Of a DNA stretch of 7,412 bases, positions 1 through 5,332 are shown piece after piece (within the stretch, counting starts at the first letter, position 1; each line of letters begins with the position of its first letter). Below the pieces are notes generated by a model. It searched no databases, was not told the DNA's origin, and saw only the letters and a program-made list of their open reading frames with translations. The translations under genes and the position numbers were made by a program. This DNA is from Acidobacteriota bacterium (GTDB lineage: Bacteria; Acidobacteriota; Terriglobia; Terriglobales; Acidobacteriaceae): positions 1 through 7,412 of the forward strand of contig JAJXZK010000129.1 of assembly GCA_021780095.1 (NCBI GenBank), in the 5' to 3' direction.

Positions 1-1776
1 ACTGGGTATAACGAGGCCAATAAGTCGCCCAACAGCGATATGGCCTATCAGATTGTTTCCTTCTATGGCAACGATAACTGGAAGGTGAGCAATCGCCTGA
101 ACGTGGAAATTGGCGCACGCCTGGAACATGTGGGCCACTGGTACGATCGCACAGGGGTCGGCATGGCCGTCTTCTATGCGAGCCGCGTCGCGTCGGACTA
201 TTACGCCGGCAAAGCGGAGCCGGGCTTCTACTGGCATGGAATGGATCAGGGCGTACCGCTCAGCGGTCAGCCGAACCGTCTGGCCTTCCTTTCTCCACGC
301 TTCGGCATGGCCTACGATGTGTTCGGAAACGGCAAGACGATGGTGCGTGGCGGTTGGGGTGCATATCGGTGGCAGGACCAGTACAACGACTATGCCGCCG
401 ATTTGCAAACGGCACAGAATATCCGCAGCTATAGTCTGCCGGGCGGCAACGAAATCCTGCAGTCGCAAGTAGGATTGATTAACACCCCACTCGGTCAAAG
501 TCTCAAAATAGCGCCAGCCGCCATTGCCGGTCAACCGGGATTCACGCCAGGCACAGGAACCTATGGTTCCTATACGGGCGCTTCCCCCACCGACTACGGA
601 ATTCCGCTCACGTATAGCTGGAACCTGACCGTCGACCAGCAGCTGCCCTGGAACTCTCTGCTGGATGTTGCCTATGTCGGCAGCAGCAGTAGCCAGATGA
701 CCGATCTGGGAGAGTCGAGTAATGGCTCGGCGTATAACGCCATTGCCGACCAGAACAAAACCCCGATCGGCGCGCTTTTCAGTCCCGATCCAAAGACAGG
801 TCTGATCGCCACCAACCCGGAGAATGTGAGCACGACGTGCACAGGGGCGACTCCCAACCAATGCAACCAGTATGCGGATTACCATCCGTTCGGGTTTGCC
901 TACGGGACCAACTCGGTGTACATGCACCAGTCAAATTTCTTCTCCAACTACAACGCGCTCCAGGCCTCGTGGACGAAACGCGCTGGCAGGCTGTCGTTCG
1001 ACTTCAACTTCACCTGGCAGAAACAACTGGGAACCGCGGCACTCCAGGTCAATCCGTTCAATGTCCGTGCCAACTACGGAATCCTGAATGTGAATCGGCC
1101 CTATCTGTTCAACTCGAATTACATCTATCAATTCGGGGAACTGATCCATGACAATAACCTCTTCCTCCGGGGTGCAGCGAACGGCTGGACCATTTCCGGC
1201 ATCTCGTCCTGGCAGGCGGGTGGCAGTCTCGCGCAGGAGAACCAGGGCAACTTTGTCCAGAGCATCAACACCAGCTATGATCCGGCAACGTTGCCGGCCA
1301 ATGCGAACGCTCTGGGAATTACCACAGGTCTCGGCTCCGATACCTATTATGGAACCGATGCCCCCCTGAACAGGATGCCGGTGTTGACATGCGATCCAAA
1401 GTCGGGACTGACGGGGGGTGCGATCCTCAACCAGAGATGCTTTGCCGCGCCGGCGATCGGCCAATATGGAGGGCAAAAATATCCATATTTTGCGAACGCA
1501 GCGTTTATTGAAAATGACTTGGCGCTCTACAAGACGTTCGGAATCCGGGGCAGCCAAAACGTTCAATTCCGCATCTCGGCATTCAACTGGCTCAACCACC
1601 CTCTGCCGCAGTTCAGCAGCAACAATCAGTTGACCCTGCGGTATATCGCCGACTACAACACCAAGCAGCTTACGTTGAATAAAGCTGGCGACTCACCGAC
1701 TTGGGGCGTTCTGGATAGCAAAGCCGGAGCACCCAACCAAAGAATCATCGAGTTGAACATAAAATATAACTTCTAA
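1..1776 (+). CDS. Oar-like TonB-dependent receptor, C-terminal part (5' end outside window)
   Basis: The reading frame is open from the first base and ends at TAA, giving 591 visible residues. The ATG at position 40 is internal and is not a start. The protein is a run of aromatic-rich amphipathic beta strands with Gly/Asn/Ser-rich loops, and its last residues are ELNIKYNF. A terminal Phe is the usual outer-membrane barrel assembly signal. Segments such as LSPRFGMAYDVFGNGKTMVRGG, read in part, and FNWLNHPLPQF near the C-terminus match the barrel of Oar-like receptors, which are very numerous in Acidobacteriota. Such proteins usually have about 1000-1200 residues, with an N-terminal carboxypeptidase-regulatory-like domain and a plug, so roughly half is missing here. 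The role is energised uptake of a large ligand across the outer membrane; the ligand cannot be read from the sequence. Two cysteine pairs (codons 838/862 and 1390/1438) probably lie in surface loops. A terminator follows directly, so this is the last gene of its unit. Family call firm; substrate unknown. Confidence 0.9.
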   Translation, partial: TGYNEANKSPNSDMAYQIVSFYGNDNWKVSNRLNVEIGARLEHVGHWYDRTGVGMAVFYASRVASDYYAGKAEPGFYWHGMDQGVPLSGQPNRLAFLSPRFGMAYDVFGNGKTMVRGGWGAYRWQDQYNDYAADLQTAQNIRSYSLPGGNEILQSQVGLINTPLGQSLKIAPAAIAGQPGFTPGTGTYGSYTGASPTDYGIPLTYSWNLTVDQQLPWNSLLDVAYVGSSSSQMTDLGESSNGSAYNAIADQNKTPIGALFSPDPKTGLIATNPENVSTTCTGATPNQCNQYADYHPFGFAYGTNSVYMHQSNFFSNYNALQASWTKRAGRLSFDFNFTWQKQLGTAALQVNPFNVRANYGILNVNRPYLFNSNYIYQFGELIHDNNLFLRGAANGWTISGISSWQAGGSLAQENQGNFVQSINTSYDPATLPANANALGITTGLGSDTYYGTDAPLNRMPVLTCDPKSGLTGGAILNQRCFAAPAIGQYGGQKYPYFANAAFIENDLALYKTFGIRGSQNVQFRISAFNWLNHPLPQFSSNNQLTLRYIADYNTKQLTLNKAGDSPTWGVLDSKAGAPNQRIIELNIKYNF

Positions 1777-1796
1777 TCCCAACTCCGCAGGACTTC

Positions 1797-1831
1797 GGGG
1801 CGTCTCGCAAGAGATGCCCCAACCTTTTTTT
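1797..1831 (+). terminator. Rho-independent terminator after the TonB-dependent receptor
   Basis: A 10-bp stem pairs 1797-1806 (GGGGCGTCTC) with 1811-1820 (GAGATGCCCC), with one G-T wobble at 1802/1815. The loop GCAA is a stable GNRA tetraloop. Four bases later comes a run of seven T (1825-1831). It lies 21 bases after the receptor stop codon and should separate the receptor transcript from the downstream TPR gene. Confidence 0.9.
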
Positions 1832-1882
1832 GAGCTGTTGCGTGTCGTTGGGGCGGATGAGCCTATTTTCCAAGGCGCGATT

Positions 1883-1888
1883 TATACT
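1883..1888 (+). promoter_or_regulatory. Possible -10 element upstream of the TPR gene
   Basis: TATACT matches the sigma-70 -10 consensus at 5 of 6 bases and lies between the terminator and the TPR gene, where a promoter is expected. No good -35 hexamer sits at 16-18 bp spacing and there is no extended TGn motif, so support is weak. Transcription starting near 1895 would leave a leader of about 60 bases before the ATG at 1954. It would also exclude a TTG start at 1888. Confidence 0.25.
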
Positions 1889-1953
1889 TGCCTTACGATC
1901 CAACACCCGAGACAATCTATTGTCCTCTCGGAGCTGCCGAACCCAGTCCCTGC

Positions 1954-3540
1954 ATGAAGCTTCCGCTGAGAATCCGACATCCATATGATTGGCCGTTCAC
2001 GGTACTTTTCCTCGTTGCGCTGCTCGTTGTTCCTGCCCGTGCGTTCCAGACGAACCGCTTCTCCGGCTCGGATTTAAAGCACGACTACGACGCGGCCCAG
2101 CAAGCGCAGTCCAAAGGAGACCTCGCGCGAGCCGCCACCTATTCCACGCTTTTTATCGCGCATGCCACAAACCTGCTGGCGCAGAACTTTACGAACGTCG
2201 GGGACTACGGGGAGGCGACGTTGTTATTCAACGAAGGCCTCCTGCTCGATCCAGGCGACGTGAAGATGCGTCTGGATTACGTGCAGCAGGCCATCGCCGC
2301 CGGTGACCTGGAGAAGGCCAAGCAACTGGCGCAGGAGGCTGTCGAGATGGCTCCGCGCAACGCATCTGCCCATCTGACCCTGGGACGCGTTTTGCTGCTG
2401 GAGAAACAGAACCTGCAAGCGCAGAAGCAGCTGGAAATTGCGGTGGCGCTCGATCCCAACTATGCTGACGGCCTTGCATTGGCACGGGCCGATCTGACGC
2501 TGAAGGAAGAAACCCAGGCGGCGACCATCTTTCATGAAATGCAGAAGGGATTTGGCGATACCGCCCAGCTACACATGGACATTGGCCTGCAGTACGCGGA
2601 GACGGACTATTCGGAGCAGGCTGAGGAGGAATTCAAGAAAGCCATCGCCGAAAACGACAAACTACCCGGCGCGCATTATTCGCTGGGAGCAGCCTATTTG
2701 CAGAATATGGGCGAGATGAATTTTGCTAAGGCGGCCGCTGAGTTCCGCAAAGAACTCGAAATTTCTCCCAACGACACATTGAGTCATTCTCAGCTGGGCT
2801 ATATAGCGATGAAGCAACATGATTTTCCAGAGGCGGAAACTGAGTTGCTTCGCGCAAGCACGCTGGCGCCGCAAGATCCGGATATCGATCTTATGCTGGG
2901 GCAGTTGTATATCGAGATGAATCAACCGGCGAAGGCCGAGGCGACGCTGAGGCGATCGATCGAATTGACGCGCGATCTATCGCGAAACAACTACCAGGTG
3001 CAACGCGCTCACTATTTGCTGGCTCGAGTCTTGATGCAGACCGGGAAGGTGGAGGAAGCCAGGCAGCAGATACAAATTTCAAATGGGCTGCTCCAGCAGA
3101 TGGACCAGGCGAAGCAGGATAAGCCAGCGGGCTCCGCACACGGAGAGGCTGCGTCGCCGCTTCCAGGCAATAACATGAGCCCGCCTGCCGCGATCGACGC
3201 CCAGCAGTTGCAGAAGGCAAAGGCAGTCGAGGCGAAGCTTGCCCCGGTCATCGCGGACAGCTACAACAACCTGGGCGTAATTTCGGCGATTCGTAAGGAT
3301 TACACGCAGGCCACGATTTATTTTCAAGACACCGCGAAGTGGGCCCCAGGGTTAGAGGGTCTGGACCTTAACTGGGGACGCGCGGCGTTTCTCGGTGGAG
3401 AATATGAGCAGGCTATCCCCCCGTTGGAGCGCTACGTCCAATCTCACCCAACGGACGAAAGCGCGCGATCTATGCTGACGACCAGCCAGGATCGAGTGAA
3501 GCAAGATGGAAAAAATCAGAGAAGAGGGAGCAGGAAATAG
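1954..3540 (+). CDS. Exported TPR-repeat protein
   Basis: The product has 528 residues from the ATG at 1954. I prefer this start to the in-frame TTG at 1888 because it opens directly into a signal peptide. That peptide has Lys2, Arg6 and Arg8, a hydrophobic core at about 14-26 (FTVLFLVALLVV), then A-R-A at 28-30 as a signal peptidase I site. The TTG would add 22 non-hydrophobic residues in front. No clear Shine-Dalgarno precedes 1954; the nearest GGAG is about 20 bases away. The mature protein is almost all TPR helices. I count about ten motifs from residue 43 to 380, many with the G/A-Y/L...A...P pattern (for example YSLGAAYL). A Pro/Ala/Gly-rich linker follows at about 385-418, then two more repeats starting near 434 and 468, and a basic tail. 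TPRs bind protein partners, so a periplasmic scaffold or lipid-free adaptor role is likely. The partner is not known. The best candidate is the ASPIC/UnbV protein encoded 55 bases downstream. Confidence 0.9.
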   Translation: MKLPLRIRHPYDWPFTVLFLVALLVVPARAFQTNRFSGSDLKHDYDAAQQAQSKGDLARAATYSTLFIAHATNLLAQNFTNVGDYGEATLLFNEGLLLDPGDVKMRLDYVQQAIAAGDLEKAKQLAQEAVEMAPRNASAHLTLGRVLLLEKQNLQAQKQLEIAVALDPNYADGLALARADLTLKEETQAATIFHEMQKGFGDTAQLHMDIGLQYAETDYSEQAEEEFKKAIAENDKLPGAHYSLGAAYLQNMGEMNFAKAAAEFRKELEISPNDTLSHSQLGYIAMKQHDFPEAETELLRASTLAPQDPDIDLMLGQLYIEMNQPAKAEATLRRSIELTRDLSRNNYQVQRAHYLLARVLMQTGKVEEARQQIQISNGLLQQMDQAKQDKPAGSAHGEAASPLPGNNMSPPAAIDAQQLQKAKAVEAKLAPVIADSYNNLGVISAIRKDYTQATIYFQDTAKWAPGLEGLDLNWGRAAFLGGEYEQAIPPLERYVQSHPTDESARSMLTTSQDRVKQDGKNQRRGSRK

Positions 3541-3543
3541 ATG
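3532..3543 (+). promoter_or_regulatory. Shine-Dalgarno-like AGGA and ATG abutting the TPR stop codon
   Basis: The last codons of the TPR gene are purine-rich (GAAGAGGGAGCAGGAAA). AGGA at 3532-3535 stands five bases before an ATG at 3541 that directly follows the TAG stop. This is the best-spaced ribosome site at the junction, yet the ATG opens the TPR frame and not the ASPIC/UnbV frame. It may be chance, a coupling site that keeps ribosomes on the message, or the relic of an older start. I do not call the resulting 83-codon ORF a gene. Confidence 0.35.
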
Positions 3544-3544
3544 G

Positions 3545-3573
3545 CTTGGCAAGTAAGCGCTTCTACCGCCAAG
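3545..3573 (+). repeat. Short inverted repeat in the TPR-ASPIC/UnbV gap
   Basis: CTTGGC (3545-3550) and GCCAAG (3568-3573) are perfect 6-base inverted copies around a 17-base loop. The loop itself contains the palindrome AAGCGCTT (3555-3562). No T-run follows, so it is not an intrinsic terminator. It could shape translation of the second gene or protect the message, or it could be chance. Confidence 0.3.
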
Positions 3574-3581
3574 GCTGTCGC

Positions 3582-3585
3582 AGGA
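3582..3585 (+). promoter_or_regulatory. Probable ribosome binding site of the ASPIC/UnbV gene
   Basis: AGGA lies ten bases before the ATG at 3596, slightly long but acceptable spacing. It supports this ATG, which is the first one in frame after the in-frame stop TAA at 3554-3556. Confidence 0.45.
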
Positions 3586-3595
3586 CCATTCGCCT

Positions 3596-5284
3596 ATGCA
3601 TTCGCTACTATTTCTCCTGGCGCTTTTTCTGCCAACCGCAACGGCGCCGTCGACACCATCTCCCATCAGCTTTCACGATGTTGCGTCTCAAGTCGGCGTC
3701 ACAAAGGTTCCGTATTCGTCTCCGGAAATGCGGTATCTACTGGAGACGATGGGGGGCGGCATCGGGCTGTTCGATTGCGATGGCGACGGTAAGCTGGACA
3801 TTGTCACGGTAAATGATTCGTCGATCGACCATTTTCTGCACGGTGGCGATCCGATGATTACGCTCTATCGCCAGAGCTCTGGCTTGCACTTTACCGATGT
3901 CACGCAGGCCGCCGGACTGACTACCAAAGGCTGGGGGATGGGCCTGGCCATTGGAGATTTCAACAACGACGGCCTACCTGACATCTACGTTGCGGGCTAT
4001 GGGCACAACGTCCTCTATCAAAACATGGGCGACTGCAAATTCAAGGACGTGACCCGGAAAGCCGGAATCGCAGGTGGCGGTTTCAGCGTCGGCGCGGCCT
4101 GGGGAGACTACGATCGCGATGGCAACCTGGATCTGTTTGTCTCGCGATATGTGAACACCGACATTCACCATCTTCCACAGCCGGGCGCGAAGGCTTTATC
4201 GTATCGAGGGCTTCCCATTGAGGTTCCCATCAGCGAAGGTGAATCCGACCTGTTATTTCGCAACAAGGGCGACGGCACATTCGAAGAAGTCGGCGTAAAG
4301 GCTGGCGTAAGCAACCCAGACAAACGTCTCGGCATGGGTGTTTCCTGGGGAGACTACGACGGTGATGGCTGGCCCGATTTATTTGTCGCGAATGATCAGG
4401 GGCCGAACTTTCTCTACCACAACCTGCACAACGGAAAATTTGAAGAGGATGCGATGTTGTTGGGAGTTGCCCTCAGTCAGGACGGGCATCCAATGGGCAA
4501 CATGGCCGGGGACTTCGGCGACTACGATCGAGATGGCAAATTCGACCTGGTGGTGACTCGATATGGATATCAGCCGATGTCGCTCTATCACAATCAGGGC
4601 GCGGAGGGCTTCGTCGATACCACCTGGGATGCCAACATTCACCAGCTCAAGTATTCTCCCGTGCGCTGGGGCAGCGGCTTTGCAGACTTTGATAACGATG
4701 GCTGGCCGGACATCTTTGTGGCGACAGGAAATGTGAGTCCGCTGGTCGATACGTTGCCGGATGAGTTGAAATATCGCGAACCGATTCAGATGTATCGGAA
4801 CATCGATGGCAAGTCCTTCACGGAAATTGCAGATATCGCGGGGTTAAATGACGGGCCGTTGCAATCAAGACGTGGAACGGCGTTCGGCGACATCAATAAC
4901 GATGGCAATGTCGATGCGGTGGTGTATAACATCGGCGCACCGCCGTCGGTTTTCTTGAATGAGACCAAAAACTCGAATCACCGGGTTTTGTTTCGCCTGA
5001 TCGGAACAAAAAGCAATCGCGCGGCAATCGGCGCACGCATGACTGTTGTGACCGCGAGGATGACACAGATCGATGAGGTCCACGGCGGCGGGAGCTATCT
5101 TTCGTCGAATGATACGCGCCTGCATTTTGGACTGGGTGAAGATGCGATGATGACGAAGGTGGAAATCGCATGGCCGAGCGGGCAGAAGGATGTCCTGAAC
5201 AACGTCGCAGCCGATGCCATTTACACCGTGGTTGAAGGGAAGGGAATTGTAAAGACAACCCCCTTCACTTCGGCTCCGAAATAA
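3596..5284 (+). CDS. Exported FG-GAP/VCBS-repeat protein with ASPIC/UnbV domain (CRTAC1-like)
   Basis: The product has 562 residues. It begins with a short hydrophobic leader (MHSLLFLLALFLPTATA), probably cleaved near 16-18, although its n-region lacks Lys or Arg. Seven calcium-binding loops of the DxDxDGxxD type start at about D60, D121, D171, D253, D309, D364 and D432, each followed by a hydrophobic strand such as DIYVAGYG or DLFVANDQ. Seven FG-GAP/VCBS units suggest a seven-bladed beta-propeller like those of integrin alpha chains. An ASPIC/UnbV domain (Pfam PF07593) follows at about 479-545, with the hallmark GGGSYLSSNDTRLHFGLG and WPSG motifs. This is the architecture of human CRTAC1 and of many proteins in Acidobacteriota, Planctomycetota and Verrucomicrobiota. 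No enzymatic activity is established for it; calcium-dependent adhesion or ligand binding is the usual guess. It lies 55 bases after the TPR gene on the same strand with no terminator between them, so the two are probably co-transcribed. Its only cysteines, C61 and C147, may form a disulfide. Confidence 0.92.
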   Translation: MHSLLFLLALFLPTATAPSTPSPISFHDVASQVGVTKVPYSSPEMRYLLETMGGGIGLFDCDGDGKLDIVTVNDSSIDHFLHGGDPMITLYRQSSGLHFTDVTQAAGLTTKGWGMGLAIGDFNNDGLPDIYVAGYGHNVLYQNMGDCKFKDVTRKAGIAGGGFSVGAAWGDYDRDGNLDLFVSRYVNTDIHHLPQPGAKALSYRGLPIEVPISEGESDLLFRNKGDGTFEEVGVKAGVSNPDKRLGMGVSWGDYDGDGWPDLFVANDQGPNFLYHNLHNGKFEEDAMLLGVALSQDGHPMGNMAGDFGDYDRDGKFDLVVTRYGYQPMSLYHNQGAEGFVDTTWDANIHQLKYSPVRWGSGFADFDNDGWPDIFVATGNVSPLVDTLPDELKYREPIQMYRNIDGKSFTEIADIAGLNDGPLQSRRGTAFGDINNDGNVDAVVYNIGAPPSVFLNETKNSNHRVLFRLIGTKSNRAAIGARMTVVTARMTQIDEVHGGGSYLSSNDTRLHFGLGEDAMMTKVEIAWPSGQKDVLNNVAADAIYTVVEGKGIVKTTPFTSAPK

Positions 5285-5332
5285 GAGCCGTGCATTCTCC
5301 CCACCAGGTTTCGACCGGCAGCAATCTAGCAC
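5285..5332. other. Spacer between convergent genes, weak hairpin
   Basis: This 48-base spacer separates two converging genes. The only structure I see is a 5-bp hairpin at 5304-5318 with a bulged A and a TTCG loop. It has no T-run on either strand, so it is at best a weak or Rho-assisted terminator. Neither gene has a clear intrinsic terminator here. Confidence 0.25.

Noticed and set aside
931..1599. 222-codon minus-strand ORF inside the receptor gene
   Set aside because: It is codon-aligned and antisense to a well-supported barrel gene. The long open frame is explained by codon use, and there is no recognisable domain.
3541..3792. 83-codon ORF starting at the ATG after the TPR stop
   Set aside because: It mostly overlaps the ASPIC/UnbV gene in another frame and its product looks like shadow translation. 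Only the ribosome site and junction are noted, as a finding.
3546..3812. 88-codon ORF with an arginine-rich start before the ASPIC/UnbV leader
   Set aside because: The basic stretch could look like a missing signal-peptide n-region, but joining it to the leader would need a frame change with no sign of a slippery site. It is most likely a shadow.
5304..5318. TTCG-loop hairpin as a bidirectional terminator
   Set aside because: The stem is only 5 bp with a bulge, closed by a T-A pair and not the C-G pair that makes UUCG loops very stable. No T-run follows on either strand.
4865..5332. 155-codon minus-strand ORF following the GH31 stop
   Set aside because: It is a read-through continuation of the GH31 frame starting at a GTG right after the stop, and it is codon-aligned antisense to the ASPIC/UnbV domain. 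GH31 already has a normal C-terminus.
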